64,000 bases of DNA from JAVJSD01 sp040219575 (GCA_040219575.1 JAVJSD010000110.1:20922-84921), one strand, 5' to 3'. Counted from the stretch's first letter, positions 32,359 to 42,433 are shown. The notes: generated by a model not told the origin, from the sequence alone. Made by a program: numbers and translations.

Positions 32359-35178
32359 TCACTCCCCCACGACCAGCACCGCCGGCAGCGAGGACTGATT
32401 TCCCGCCGCCTGTCCCACGGCGAAGAACTCGCGCCGCGTGGGCGGCGTCCAACTGGCGGCGGTGAGGAAGATCGTCCGCTGGGTTTCCCCCTCGGGAATT
32501 AACACGCCGCTGAGGCCGATGTTGTCGACGATTACGCCGTGCGGCAGGTTTTCGACCTCGAACTTGATGCGATCGTCGAAGCCGTTGCGCTCGACGCGCA
32601 GGCGGCACGTGACGGTCGTGCCGGGAGCGATCTTCACCACCGGCGGCCGGCGAAAGCCCGTCGCATCGTCCACTTGGTCATTCTGCGAATCGTCGATCGC
32701 TTCCAGATGAACGACGAGCTTCGGTTTTTCGGCCAACTTCACCATGCCGAGCGTGCCAATCTCGTGCGTGACCTCCTGCCCCGCCACCATGGCCGTCGCC
32801 GTGACTTTGGTCTTGGCCCAGTTTTCTTCGGTCGGCGCGGGCGCGTCGGGAAGTGCGCTGATCACCCCCTTGGCCTCGAGATGTCCCTCCTCGATGACCA
32901 GCGGCGCACTAGCCTGGAAGCCCGGCGGCAGGCCTTCGACGTCGATGCGAATTGGGCCGTTGAAGTTGTCGATGCGCTCGACGCTGACCGAGAACGACTT
33001 GCCGCTCCCCGCATCAACCTGCGGATTCTGCCCGGTCAGCTTGACCTTGAAGTCGGGCTGGGGGCGGCGGACGGTTAACTCGTAGCGGAAGTCCTCGCCC
33101 TGCGCGCCGCGGACGTCGGAGACGCGCACCAGGTACTCGCCGTCGCTCGGCGCCGTGAAGGTGAGCCGCGAATCGCTCCCCAGCATCTGCCGCGATTCGT
33201 CGTCGTTTTCGAAATAGACCGGGAACACCGGCAGGCCGTTGTCGGGAAGCTCGGTTCCGGGAGGATAAGGTACAACGATGTAGCATGGCTCGAACAACGC
33301 ATGCGAGCGGGCCGAAGTGTCGAAGTACGTCTGCCGTTTGCCGACGCCGGGATAGAACTGAAAGCCCGAGTCGGGACCGCGGGGCATGCGGTAGAGTTTC
33401 ACGACTTCTCCGCTGAGGTACAGCAACTGGTTGAGCTCCATCTCCTCCCAGTTGGTCGTGCGGCAGTCGAGCGTATCGGAATTGATGCCGCGGAAGGTCA
33501 CCTCCGCGTCGCGCACCGCCCGCAGCAGCAGTCGTTCGACAGGCCGGCCGTCGGCGTGCAGCACTTCGATCTTGGTGTCGAGCGGCGACTTCATCCGCTC
33601 GGCTTTGGTCTCCAGGATCCACTGTTCGCCTGCCTTGGCGGAAACGCGATACAGGTCGACATCCCCATCACCGGTGGATTCGCCTTCGCCGAAAATGCGG
33701 CCCGTGGCGACGCCGGGGAGAGAAAGTTGGTTGGCTGCCGCGAACTCACTGTTCGGTTCGCTCTCCGCGACGCGCGGAAGCTTGTCGAGCGGCGGTTGCC
33801 CGGCGTAATGCATTGCGATGGGGACGTCGGAAAGTGGTTCAACTTCTTCCGCGCCGACCTCCTTCAAGGCGATCGTCAAGTTCGCCGTACCGCCGTCGAG
33901 TCGTCCCACGATGACGCTGCGTTCGTTCGGAGCGAATGCCACGCCCGAGGCCCAGTCGGGCTGTTGTTTCAACGTTTGCCGCAGCCGCATCGCCCCGGCG
34001 TCCCAGACCTTGATCATGCGGTCTTCACCCGTCGAGACGAGCGTGCGGCCGTCGCGGGACCAGACCAACCGCAAGATCGGCGCCTCGTGGGCGAAACGCG
34101 AATAGACGAGCGGGTTGGTTCCTTCTTCTCCCGTTGGGCTGATCTCCCAGACGCGGATGCGGTTATCGACGCCGCCCGCGGCGAGCCGCCGACCGTCGGG
34201 GCTGAAGGTGAGCGCGTACAACTCCATCAACGATTGGCCGAAGGTGTCGAGCCGTTTTCCATCGGCGACGCTCCACAGTTTGACCGTGCGATCACCGCTA
34301 GCGCTGGCGAGGATCTTTCCCTGCGGATGAAACGCCAGATCGTAAACGGCGCCGTTGTGGCCGCTGAGGGTGCGCAGCTCTTTGCCGCTAGCGACGTTCC
34401 ACAACTTCACCAGTTGATCGTAACCGCCGGTGGCCAGCAGCTTGCCGTCGGGGTCGAGTCGCGCCGCGTAGAGGGCGTCGCGATGGCCGACGAACAGCTT
34501 GACCAACTTGCCGCTTTTCACGTTCCACAACCGCGCTTCGCCGAACAGCCCGGGTTCGCCGGCCGCGGCGACAAGGCGTTTTCCATCTTCGGAGAAGGCC
34601 ACGGCGTTGACCGGTCCCCGATGCCCGGCGAGTTCACGGACGAGCTTGTCGTCTTTCAAGCTCCGCAGTTCGACCGTCCCGTAGCGGGCCAGCGCGAACA
34701 CGTCTGCTTGCGGCGAGACCGCCACCGCCGTGACGCCTTCCTTGACCGGGGCCGTCGGTTCGAACTTCGGGGTGATCAGAATCGTGGGATCCGGCTGGGC
34801 GCCTTGCGGCCCTTTCGCCCCCTCGTCGATCCACCGCGCCAGCAGGGCGATCTCGTCCTGCTTCGGTCCGTCGCTTCCCTCGGGCGGCATGAGCGGTTTG
34901 TCCTCGCCCGTCAGCACACGCACCAGGCGGCTGACGTCGGAGTGCTCCGCCGTCACCACCGCGCCGTGTTCGCCTCCCTTGAGCAGCGCCGCATAACTGT
35001 CGAGCGCCAGTCCGCCTTCGCGATCGTCGGCGTTGTGGCAGGCCGAGCAGTACTTGCGCAGCAGCGGGGCGACCTGTTGGTTGTAGTCGACGGCTTGCTG
35101 CGTCATCGGCGCATCGGCCATCGCCGCCGAGCACACCAGCAGGAACAGCAAAGTGAAAGATCGAGTACTTCGACGCAT
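32359..35178 (-). CDS. Exported planctomycete cytochrome c-WD40 protein
   Basis: This 939-aa protein has a signal peptide (FTLLFLLVCSAAMA), a planctomycete cytochrome c domain with heme motif C44-SA-C47-H48 and a PLMPPEGSD Met ligand region, then about seven WD40 repeats (GHRGPVNAVAFSEDGKRLV, GHNGAVYDLAFHPQGKILAS and so on) to about residue 430. A pre-peptidase C-terminal-like beta region with VDLYRVSAKAGEQW follows. It ends the first DUF1501/DUF1549 cluster. Electron transfer or heme binding coupled to a protein-binding propeller is implied. The biological role of this family is not known. Confidence 0.9.
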   Translation of the reverse strand: MRRSTRSFTLLFLLVCSAAMADAPMTQQAVDYNQQVAPLLRKYCSACHNADDREGGLALDSYAALLKGGEHGAVVTAEHSDVSRLVRVLTGEDKPLMPPEGSDGPKQDEIALLARWIDEGAKGPQGAQPDPTILITPKFEPTAPVKEGVTAVAVSPQADVFALARYGTVELRSLKDDKLVRELAGHRGPVNAVAFSEDGKRLVAAAGEPGLFGEARLWNVKSGKLVKLFVGHRDALYAARLDPDGKLLATGGYDQLVKLWNVASGKELRTLSGHNGAVYDLAFHPQGKILASASGDRTVKLWSVADGKRLDTFGQSLMELYALTFSPDGRRLAAGGVDNRIRVWEISPTGEEGTNPLVYSRFAHEAPILRLVWSRDGRTLVSTGEDRMIKVWDAGAMRLRQTLKQQPDWASGVAFAPNERSVIVGRLDGGTANLTIALKEVGAEEVEPLSDVPIAMHYAGQPPLDKLPRVAESEPNSEFAAANQLSLPGVATGRIFGEGESTGDGDVDLYRVSAKAGEQWILETKAERMKSPLDTKIEVLHADGRPVERLLLRAVRDAEVTFRGINSDTLDCRTTNWEEMELNQLLYLSGEVVKLYRMPRGPDSGFQFYPGVGKRQTYFDTSARSHALFEPCYIVVPYPPGTELPDNGLPVFPVYFENDDESRQMLGSDSRLTFTAPSDGEYLVRVSDVRGAQGEDFRYELTVRRPQPDFKVKLTGQNPQVDAGSGKSFSVSVERIDNFNGPIRIDVEGLPPGFQASAPLVIEEGHLEAKGVISALPDAPAPTEENWAKTKVTATAMVAGQEVTHEIGTLGMVKLAEKPKLVVHLEAIDDSQNDQVDDATGFRRPPVVKIAPGTTVTCRLRVERNGFDDRIKFEVENLPHGVIVDNIGLSGVLIPEGETQRTIFLTAASWTPPTRREFFAVGQAAGNQSSLPAVLVVGE

Positions 35179-35188
35179 GGCTTTCTCC

Positions 35189-35246
35189 GTAGGGCAGGCT
35201 TCCTGCCTGCCTCGGCAATCGCAATCGGGCAGGCTGGAAGCCCGCC
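35189..35246. repeat. Dispersed repeat, family B
   Basis: GTAGGGCAGGCTTCCTGCCT at 35189 and its imperfect inverse ending GGAAGCCCGCC at 35246 form a palindromic element in the short gap between two genes. Relatives lie at 56441-56502 and 58865-58914. Confidence 0.8.
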
Positions 35247-35256
35247 TTGCAATCGG

Positions 35257-37701
35257 TCAGTGGTTGAACAGGAATTCGCGGCTGCTGAGGATGCTCCAGT
35301 AGAGGTCTTCCAGCAGTAATCGGCGGTCGGCGCCTTCTTCCGAAAGCACTTCGCCGAGGGCCTTGGTCTCGCGCATGTTCGGCGCGCGGGCCAACGTCTC
35401 GAGATACACTTGCCGGAGCATCTCTTCGCTCGACATCTTGCTCGCCAGCAACTCGTCGAGGCGGTTCTCCTTCGTCTCCAGCTTCTTGTTCAGCGTCTGC
35501 CCGTTGTAGATGTGCAGCACCTGCGTCATGCTCGGTTCGTCGGTCCGTTCGCATTCGCAGGTGATGATTCGCTCCGGCCGGCCGAAAGCGGAAAGGAAGT
35601 ACGACTCCACGCTCGAGTCGGGCAATTCGAGCGCCCGCGTGCCCTTGGGAAAATCTTTGAACTCCGTCGGCACGCCGGTTGTTTGCGAGATCGCGTCGAG
35701 CATCATCTCGGCGCTCATGCGACGCGGGTAGTAACGCGAGTAGAACCGCGTCTCCTCGCGATTGCCGGGCAGCGGCTGGCTGTCGCGCTGGTACGTCTCG
35801 CTGCGGAGGATGGCCCGCATCAACTCCTTCAGGTCGTAGTCGTGCTCGACGAGGTACTCCGACGCGGCGGCAAGCAACTCCTCGTTGCTGGCCGGGTTGG
35901 TGGCCCGCAGGTCGTCGACGGCCTCGACCAGGCCCACGCCGTAGAAGTTGGCCCACACGCGGTTGACGACGGCCCGGGTGAAGTAGGGATTCTCGGGCGA
36001 AGTGAGCCAGTCGGCGAGATACTCGCGGCGATCGGTCGCGTCGTCGAAGGCCAGCGGTTGGGCGTCGAGCGGGCGGGGCGGCTGCGGCTTGCCGGTGGAA
36101 GGCTGCAGCAGTTCGCCCTGCGTGGCGGAGAAGACCACGCGGTTTCCGTCGCCGTTGCGGAAGTCGCCGCCCCAGCCCTTGGCCCGCACGCGAGCGAACA
36201 TGTTGGCCATGCCGTAATACTGGTCGTTGGTCCATTTCTCCAGGGGATGGTTGTGGCACTTGGCGCAGCCGATCGACAGCCCCAGAAACGCCTGCGAAGC
36301 GGTCTCCGACATCTCCGTCGGATCCTGGTGCAGGGCGTAGAAATTGGCCGCTCCGTTTTCAAACGTGCTGCCGCTGGCGGTGATCACACGGCGGACCAGT
36401 TCATCCCAGGGCGTATTCTGTTGGACCTGCTCTCGTATCCAGCCGTAGTAGGTCTTTACCGCTTGCGGGCGAAGCCGGTCGCCCGAGACCAGCAGCAGGT
36501 CCGACCATTTGTAGGCCCAGTAGTCGGTGAACTCCTCGCGAGCCAGCAGTTCGTCGATCAACCGATCCCGTTTGTCGGGCGACTTGTCGGCGGTGAACCG
36601 CTGCACGTCTTGCGCGGTCGGCAAGACGCCCAGCGTGTCGAGCTGCGCGCGGCGTAGAAACGTGGCGTCGTCGGCTCGCGGCGAGGGCGGGATGTTCAGG
36701 CTCTCGAGCTTGGCCAGCACATACTGGTCGATGAAGTTGCGGCGCGGGGCCTCGGCGAAGACGGCCGGATCGACGTCGTTGTCGTATGGCACGCTGAGAA
36801 AGGCCAGTTCGATCTGGTTCAGATACCAGATGGTGATCGCCCCTTCGCCGCGGCCGGTGATGCTGACGCCGCCGGCGTCGTCGACCATGGCGACGCTGGT
36901 GTTGGTGGAGGTATACTTCGCCCAGCGCGTGACGTCTTCCACGTGGCCGTCGCTGAAGTAGGCCAGCACGACAAGCTGCTGCGCCGTGTCGACCGCTTGC
37001 CGCGAGTACTTGGGCAGCACTTCCAACCGCGTCATCCGCGGGTCGTCGGCCTGCGGGCCAGGCGCGCCGGCGGCGATCCACTCCAGCAGCGTGCGATACT
37101 CCTGCGAGTCGCGATCGAGCCGCACACCGCCTTTATGCGGCAGCACGCCGGTTGGCTTGGTGAGCACGAGGCTGCGGCCCGGATCGCTGAGCACGACGCG
37201 CCGCCCCCGAGCCTGGCGGGTGAGATACGAATGGTCGGCCTCGACGTCGTAGCCGAACAGCGACAGCCGAAAGCCGTTCTTGCCTGCCCGCGCCCCATGG
37301 CACGCGCCGCCGTTACAGCCCTGTTTGGAGAACACCGATTCGACGTGGTTGCGGAAACTCCAGGTGAAAGGCTGGTCCTGGCCGGCGACGATCACCTCGG
37401 CCGAGGCGGACTGGCCGTCGGCCTTCGCCGTGATGGTCGCCTTGCCGTTTCCGACCGGAACCGCCACGTCGCCCGCAATGCGCACCACGCCCACATCACT
37501 GCTGGTCAGCGTCAGACTCTCGGCCGCCTGCCCGACGTATTGATCGCCTTGCCGCCACTCCACCACCAACCTCTGCCGGGCTTCGGTCGTCGACAGCGCC
37601 ACCTTCTGCGGCAGGATGGTGAGCGTCCGCTCCGCGGCCATGCCGACGGTTGCGACGAAGGACAGCAGGAAGACGCCGCTAATGTATTTGCATGTCGTCA
37701 T
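35257..37701 (-). CDS. DUF1549/DUF1553 protein with cytochrome c motifs
   Basis: This 814-aa exported protein has a signal peptide (VFLLSFVATVGMAA), an Ig-like (BIG2-type) domain near 20-120, a cytochrome c-like part with GCNGGACHG and FGYDVEADHSY, DUF1549 (NFIDQYVLAKLESLNIPPSP, then FLRRAQLDTLG), a second heme motif GCAKCHNHPLEKW, and DUF1553 (PYFTRAVVNRVWANFYG to the C-terminal SILSSREFLFNH). These proteins almost always pair with DUF1501 in planctomycetes, as here, but no reaction has been assigned. An upstream extension to 37914 runs through a repeat and is not used. Confidence 0.92.
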   Translation of the reverse strand: MTTCKYISGVFLLSFVATVGMAAERTLTILPQKVALSTTEARQRLVVEWRQGDQYVGQAAESLTLTSSDVGVVRIAGDVAVPVGNGKATITAKADGQSASAEVIVAGQDQPFTWSFRNHVESVFSKQGCNGGACHGARAGKNGFRLSLFGYDVEADHSYLTRQARGRRVVLSDPGRSLVLTKPTGVLPHKGGVRLDRDSQEYRTLLEWIAAGAPGPQADDPRMTRLEVLPKYSRQAVDTAQQLVVLAYFSDGHVEDVTRWAKYTSTNTSVAMVDDAGGVSITGRGEGAITIWYLNQIELAFLSVPYDNDVDPAVFAEAPRRNFIDQYVLAKLESLNIPPSPRADDATFLRRAQLDTLGVLPTAQDVQRFTADKSPDKRDRLIDELLAREEFTDYWAYKWSDLLLVSGDRLRPQAVKTYYGWIREQVQQNTPWDELVRRVITASGSTFENGAANFYALHQDPTEMSETASQAFLGLSIGCAKCHNHPLEKWTNDQYYGMANMFARVRAKGWGGDFRNGDGNRVVFSATQGELLQPSTGKPQPPRPLDAQPLAFDDATDRREYLADWLTSPENPYFTRAVVNRVWANFYGVGLVEAVDDLRATNPASNEELLAAASEYLVEHDYDLKELMRAILRSETYQRDSQPLPGNREETRFYSRYYPRRMSAEMMLDAISQTTGVPTEFKDFPKGTRALELPDSSVESYFLSAFGRPERIITCECERTDEPSMTQVLHIYNGQTLNKKLETKENRLDELLASKMSSEEMLRQVYLETLARAPNMRETKALGEVLSEEGADRRLLLEDLYWSILSSREFLFNH

Positions 37702-37740
37702 TGATTTACCAATCGGTCGCTCGTTGCCCCGCATCGGGTT

Positions 37741-37910
37741 GTTTAACCGCAAGCCCAGCGGGCTGCGCGGCGCGGGACGGTGTAGCGGGAACTCTCGTGG
37801 CGCCATGTTCAGTGCTGAAGGCCGACGACACGCAATAACGGCGTTAAGCGTAGCGTTACGAGAGAGCGCCGTGAGGCTCCCACGCAGCCCGCTGCTAGAC
37901 TTGCGGTTAA
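37741..37910. repeat. REP-like repeats on the 3' side of the RAYT gene
   Basis: TTTAACCGCAAGCCCAGCGG at 37742 and, inverted, CGCAGCCCGCTG...CTTGCGGTTAA at 37883-37910 bracket the space between the DUF1549/1553 start and the RAYT stop. They belong to the same family as copies at 38625-38660 and 38691-38718. Confidence 0.72.
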
Positions 37911-37920
37911 GCAAATTGAA

Positions 37921-38518
37921 TTAGTGATACGTTATCCAACCTGGCTCCAATCCAGCGAACTTCGTGACGCAACTCCAGCACTGCGCCGGTTTCTCTTCCT
38001 TGACCGGATTTTCTTCGACGTAGTGTATCGCCTCTTCGATTTGTTCTTCATTACTGAGGTAGACTTGCCATTGGCCCCTCGCCCACGGCTTCGGCGGCCG
38101 CTCACCGGGCGGTGCATGTTCCGCCAAGGGGTGCAATCTCTCTTTGTTTAACTGCTTGGTCGCTTCACCTTTCAGAAGATCCACCATTAGCTCAACGCGA
38201 TACGTGTGCCGCGCCATGACAAGGTGGACGTGCTCCGGGAGGATGGAACAGGCCCAGATCGTGTAGTTGCTCTTGCGCACAGCTTCGGCGAATCCGCGTC
38301 CAATGGCACGGGCTTGGATGCCCGAAAACGTCACCGCCGAGTATTTGAGCGATTCTCTTGTTCTTTCTCGCAGCTTTCTCTTGCTCTCGGTCAGTACATG
38401 GCGTTCGACCGATTTGGTTGTGCGGCCGAACCTGAATAGCTCCCAGGCTCCGACAAAATCCGACCATGATCCGCCAGAAGCCATAGGCGCCGAAGATGAC
38501 GTGGTAGCCGTGGATCAT
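37921..38518 (-). pseudogene. REP-associated tyrosine transposase (RAYT), frameshifted near the N terminus
   Basis: The main frame (to 38484) reads GGSWSDFVGAWELFRFG, then SILPEHVHLVMAR (the HxH metal motif of Y1/HUH enzymes) and EAIHYVEENPVKEE with the probable catalytic Tyr. The normal start of the family, MIHGYHVIFGAYGFW, is found in another frame at 38518-38474. The stretch between YGFW and GSWSD is missing, which fits a deletion of roughly 17 bases plus a frameshift. The copy is therefore probably dead, or makes a protein lacking the first strand. REP-like repeats flank it, and it splits the DUF1501 and DUF1549/1553 genes. Confidence 0.78.
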
Positions 38519-38624
38519 CGGGGACGTCGCCCGGACGGTGGGATGGATACGAAGGCAACGTGGCTAAGGTTGGTGCGGAACTTTTTCTGGGCGTTATCCA
38601 TTTTCTCGCTACAGCGTCAACTCC

Positions 38625-38718
38625 CGCGCGGCCCGCTGGGCCTGCGGTTAAACGAGCGAGTGTGCTACGTGCGTTCGGGTGAGCGATTGCTGTTTGGGGC
38701 TTGCGGCTAAACGATTAG
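38625..38718. repeat. REP-like repeats on the 5' side of the RAYT gene
   Basis: GCGGCCCGCTGGGCCTGCGG with TTAAACGA (about 38628-38655) and the shorter GGGGCTTGCGGCTAAACGA (38696-38714) match the family seen on the other side of the RAYT. Together they look like REP units of one element. Confidence 0.7.
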
Positions 38719-38727
38719 GTTGCGCTG

Positions 38728-40107
38728 CTAAAACAGCTCTTTGATCTCCTGCGTGCCGAAGTCGACCAGCGGGAAGGGGCGGCCGTTGGGGCCGGGCAGG
38801 ATCGTTTCCAGGTCGAAGCCGAGACTGTGGTAGATCGTGGCGACGATCTGCGAGGGGTCGGCGGGGCGCTCGGCCGGATAGCCGCCGATCTCGTCGCTGG
38901 CGCCGACCACGCGTCCTCCCTGCACGCCGCCGCCGGCGAAGTACACCGACCAGCACTGCGGCCAGTGGTCGCGGCCGCCGGCCGGATTCACGCGCGGCGT
39001 GCGGCCGAATTCGGCCAGGTTGCAGACCAATGTGTTGTCGAGCAGACCGCGCTCCGTGAGGTCTTCCAACAACGCTCCATACGCCTGATCGTACATCGGG
39101 GCGACGATGTTCTTCATGCCCTCGATCGACGTGAACGGCTTGCTGCCGTGGATGTCCCAGGTGATCTCGTCGAACACGGTGAGGAAGGTGTTCACCGTCA
39201 CGAACCGCACGCCCGCCTCGATCAGCCGCCGCGACAACAGGCAGCATTGGCCGAAGCGATTCATGCCGTACTTCTCGCGGAGCTTCTTGGGCTCCTTCGA
39301 AAGGTCGAACGCCTCGCGGGCCTGCGGACTGGTCATCAAGCGATAGGCGGCTTCGAAGTTGTTGTCGAGTTGCTGCGCCGCTTCGCTGGTCTCGAAGTTC
39401 GTGGCCGTCTCCTCCACGATCTGCCGCAGGCGGCGGCGGCGGTCGAGCCGGGCTTCGCCGATCTGTTGCGGCGGCAGCAGGTCGGGCACCTGGAAGTTCG
39501 GCTTCGATGGATCGGCGTTGAGCACGAATGGATCGTACGCCCGGCCCAAAAAGCCGGCGTCTTGCCCGTGCGGCAGATTCCCGCCGGTGCGGCCCATCAC
39601 CTCCGGCAGCACCACATGCGCGGGCAGGTCGGTCTTGCGGCCCCGCAAATACGCCAGCGCGCAGCCGGCGTGCGGCGTGACGATGCCGCCGGTGAACAAC
39701 CGGCCGGTCTGCATCATCTGATGGCCCGTGTCGTGCACGGCCGCCGCGGTGTGATAACAACTGCGGACGATCGACAGCTTGTCGGCGTGCCGGGCGTGCT
39801 GCGGCAGGATCTCGGTGATCTGGATCTCCGGCGACTTGGTGCCGATCACCTGGAACGGTCCGCGAATCTCACTCGGGGCCTTCGGCTTGGGATCGAACGT
39901 GTCGATCTGGCTGGGCGCACCGAGGTTGAAGATCATGATCACCGAGCGCTCGTCGTGCTCGTCCTTGACCGCGCCCTGCGCGCGAGCCGCGAGCAGTTGC
40001 GGCAGGCCGAGTCCCACGGCGCCGAGCGAACCGACTTCCAGAAAGTCGCGACGGTTCAAATCATGGTCGCAAGTGCGAACGGCCCCCTCGGCCGAGATCT
40101 TCAGCAT
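38728..40107 (-). CDS. DUF1501 protein (Tat-exported, sulfatase-like fold)
   Basis: This 459-aa protein has a Tat-type leader NRRDFLEVGSLGAVGLGLPQ. The DUF1501 body contains RSVIMIFNLGAPSQIDTFDPK near the start and late landmarks LAEFGRTPRVN followed by GRDHWP, which in this family sit where phosphatase/sulfatase metal ligands lie. No formylglycine Cys motif is visible. It is the first gene of the first cluster. The RAYT remnant now separates it from its DUF1549/DUF1553 partner. Confidence 0.92.
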   Translation of the reverse strand: MLKISAEGAVRTCDHDLNRRDFLEVGSLGAVGLGLPQLLAARAQGAVKDEHDERSVIMIFNLGAPSQIDTFDPKPKAPSEIRGPFQVIGTKSPEIQITEILPQHARHADKLSIVRSCYHTAAAVHDTGHQMMQTGRLFTGGIVTPHAGCALAYLRGRKTDLPAHVVLPEVMGRTGGNLPHGQDAGFLGRAYDPFVLNADPSKPNFQVPDLLPPQQIGEARLDRRRRLRQIVEETATNFETSEAAQQLDNNFEAAYRLMTSPQAREAFDLSKEPKKLREKYGMNRFGQCCLLSRRLIEAGVRFVTVNTFLTVFDEITWDIHGSKPFTSIEGMKNIVAPMYDQAYGALLEDLTERGLLDNTLVCNLAEFGRTPRVNPAGGRDHWPQCWSVYFAGGGVQGGRVVGASDEIGGYPAERPADPSQIVATIYHSLGFDLETILPGPNGRPFPLVDFGTQEIKELF

Positions 40108-40205
40108 CGTGGAATCCTCGCGAGATACCGGGCGTGCAGCAAAGGCAGGAATGTGCTGCTATCAGCGTAACCGACGGCCGGCGCAACGTCAAACGACGAC
40201 GGCGG

Positions 40206-41678
40206 TTAGGGCTTGATCGCCACATCCTCGTCGTACTGCTTCAGCAGGTAGTCGCCGCTGGACTTCATTTCCTCCCGCATCAGCTTGCGAAAGCGGCCGA
40301 TTTCGTCGGCGTAGGCGGGATCGTCGATCAGATTGTGCAACGCCGCGGGGTCCTTGGCGTAGTCGTAGAACTCCTCCTTCGTGCGATAGACGAAATGCTG
40401 CACGCGGTCGGCGATTTTGGAATCGTTCGTGGCGGCCTCCCGCATGGCCTTCATCGACAGGCCGGACTGCGACTCGTTGCGGAACACCTTCTTGCCGTCG
40501 CTCCAGGCGTTGTAGATGTAACCGAACTTCGCGTCCTGCACGCTCCGCATGGGATAGGCGTTGCTGCTGGCGATGGTGTTGATATGCGTGAACACATGCT
40601 CGCGGCCTTCCTGCTTTTCACCCTTGAGCACCGATACGAACGAGCGGCCGTCCATCCCTTCCAGCGGTTCGACGCCCAGCGCGTCGAGCACCGTGGGCGC
40701 CAAGTCGATACCCGAGATGAAGTGCCGCATGTCGTGCGAGCCGGGCTCCACCACGCCCGGCCACCGCACGATCCACGGCGTGCGCGTCGAGTTGTACCAC
40801 ACGTTCGTTTTGGCGAACGGCAGCGGCATGCCATGATCCGAGAGAAACATCACCAGCGTCGTGTCGCGCAGGCCGGCGTCGTCGAGCGCCTTGAGCACCG
40901 CGCCGGTCGACTCGTCGGCCCGATGCACCGACGTGAAGTACTCGGCGATCTCCTTGCGCACGTCGGGAATGTCGGGCAGGAAATCAGGAACCGTCACTTC
41001 GTCGCCCTGGTACGTTCGACTCACATCGGGAAAACCGCCGCCGTATTGATCGTTTTTCGAATTCCTGTCTCCCCTCTTTCGGCCCGCTTCCTGCTGACTG
41101 CCGGCGAAGGGGCGATGGGGATCCTGCGTGTTGGCCATCAAGAAGAACGGCTTGTCCTGCTTCTTGGCGTTGGCGAGAAACGCCGCGGCGTGCTGGTAAT
41201 ACTTCTTGGGATCCCGGCCGTTTCCGAGTTCCTTCGCAGGAATCGATTCATCAAATGCCGCCCGCCGCGTCGGCACCACGTGGCCGGTCTTGGCCATGAT
41301 GCCCGTGTAGTAGCCGGCCTCGTGCAGCGCTTCGACCAACGTCGGCACGCCGCGCTTGATGGGGTTGAAACCCAGCGCGCCGCTGTTGTGCGGGTAGCGG
41401 CCCGTCATCCACACCGCGCGGGTCGGCTGGCAAATGGCGATCGTCACATGGGCGTGTTCGAACCGCATTCCCTCGGCGGCGAAGCGGTCGATGTTGGGCG
41501 TGATGTCGGGCGTCTTCGAACCGAACACGCCGACGGAATCCCAGTTCATGTCGTCGACGGTGATCAGCAGGAAGTTCAGCTTCTCGGCCGCGTGAGTCGG
41601 CGCGGCGAGGACCATGGTCGCGGTGAGAAGAAGTGCGACGGGGGCAAGGCGAGGGAGAAGGCGCAACATAGTGAACAT
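40206..41678 (-). CDS. Secreted sulfatase
   Basis: This 490-aa protein has a signal peptide (APVALLLTATMVLAAPTHA), NFLLITVDDMNWDS with the metal-binding DD, and the formylglycine motif C83-QPT-R87 in AICQPTRAVWMTGRYPHNSG. Later VMFLSDHGMPLPFAKTN carries the D-H metal ligands. The spacing and length fit choline- or heparan-type bacterial sulfatases as well as other polysaccharide sulfatases. The start (MFTMLRLL) at 41678 is weakly supported; 41669 is possible. It is unlinked to the other sulfatase and shows low similarity to it. Confidence 0.92.
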   Translation of the reverse strand: MFTMLRLLPRLAPVALLLTATMVLAAPTHAAEKLNFLLITVDDMNWDSVGVFGSKTPDITPNIDRFAAEGMRFEHAHVTIAICQPTRAVWMTGRYPHNSGALGFNPIKRGVPTLVEALHEAGYYTGIMAKTGHVVPTRRAAFDESIPAKELGNGRDPKKYYQHAAAFLANAKKQDKPFFLMANTQDPHRPFAGSQQEAGRKRGDRNSKNDQYGGGFPDVSRTYQGDEVTVPDFLPDIPDVRKEIAEYFTSVHRADESTGAVLKALDDAGLRDTTLVMFLSDHGMPLPFAKTNVWYNSTRTPWIVRWPGVVEPGSHDMRHFISGIDLAPTVLDALGVEPLEGMDGRSFVSVLKGEKQEGREHVFTHINTIASSNAYPMRSVQDAKFGYIYNAWSDGKKVFRNESQSGLSMKAMREAATNDSKIADRVQHFVYRTKEEFYDYAKDPAALHNLIDDPAYADEIGRFRKLMREEMKSSGDYLLKQYDEDVAIKP

Positions 41679-41782
41679 ATCTTTCGTGGGCGGAGAACTA
41701 TGCAAGGTTTCGCAACACGTACCGCGTGCCATTGTGTCCCCGATCCCTGAAGATAGCAAATCGCCGGAATGGCCTCCCGCGA

Positions 41783-42433
41783 TCAATTTCGCGGGAACGC
41801 AGGCGCTGGCGACGCAGGACGCGGCGACGAGGGAGTAGGCGCCATGGGAGACGACCTTTCCGCTGCACCTTCGCGAGACAGGCCGTTGGCGGTGGGGGAG
41901 TTGGGAATCGGAGGCGTCGGAGAATCGGACCGACGGGCTTCCCTGTCGGCGCGCAGCCGCTCGAGGTACTCGTCCAAGGTCACGGCCTCGCCGAACGATT
42001 CATGCGAACCGCCGAATTGGTTCTCCTGTTCGTCGACGGGCGCCTCACGCGGAATTCCGCTTTTCGCCGGCAGCGGCGGCAGTTCAACCGGCAGTAGAAA
42101 CACGTCCGACGTCGGAGCATGCGATGGCGACGGCCGATCCAACATACGCAGCAAGCCGAGTCCGCCGCGGAGCAAGATCACGACCAGCGGAATCACCCAC
42201 CAGCTCGAACCCCAGCCGCTACGGCGGGAAGCGCCCGAGTTGGAAGTCGTCACGCTCGGCCGCGTCGCACGATTCGCCGGGGACATGGCTGCTTGAGACG
42301 TCGGACGCCGCGTCGGGCTCGTTGACGCCGGGCGGCGGGAAGCGAGCGCGTCGCCGCAAATCGGGCAATTCGCCCCCTTCGCCTCGGCGGGCGTGAGATT
42401 GATGTGACAGCTTGGACAGCGTTCCATGTTCAT
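41783..42433 (-). CDS. Zinc-ribbon membrane protein of unknown function
   Basis: This 216-aa protein starts MNMERCPSCHINLTPAEAKG and continues NCPICGDALAS, a two-CxxC zinc ribbon. After a Ser/Thr/Pro-rich linker comes one transmembrane segment (SSWWVIPLVVILLRGGLGLL, about 110-130) and a Pro/Ser/Ala-rich tail with a short charged helix. The layout is of a single-pass protein with a cytoplasmic zinc ribbon, common in planctomycetes. I start at 42433; an earlier frame extension to 42556 has no signal or ribosome site. Confidence 0.75.
   Translation of the reverse strand: MNMERCPSCHINLTPAEAKGANCPICGDALASRRPASTSPTRRPTSQAAMSPANRATRPSVTTSNSGASRRSGWGSSWWVIPLVVILLRGGLGLLRMLDRPSPSHAPTSDVFLLPVELPPLPAKSGIPREAPVDEQENQFGGSHESFGEAVTLDEYLERLRADREARRSDSPTPPIPNSPTANGLSREGAAERSSPMAPTPSSPRPASPAPAFPRN

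Noticed and set aside
33301..35319. 672-residue open frame on the plus strand
   Set aside because: It is an antisense shadow of the cytochrome-WD40 gene.
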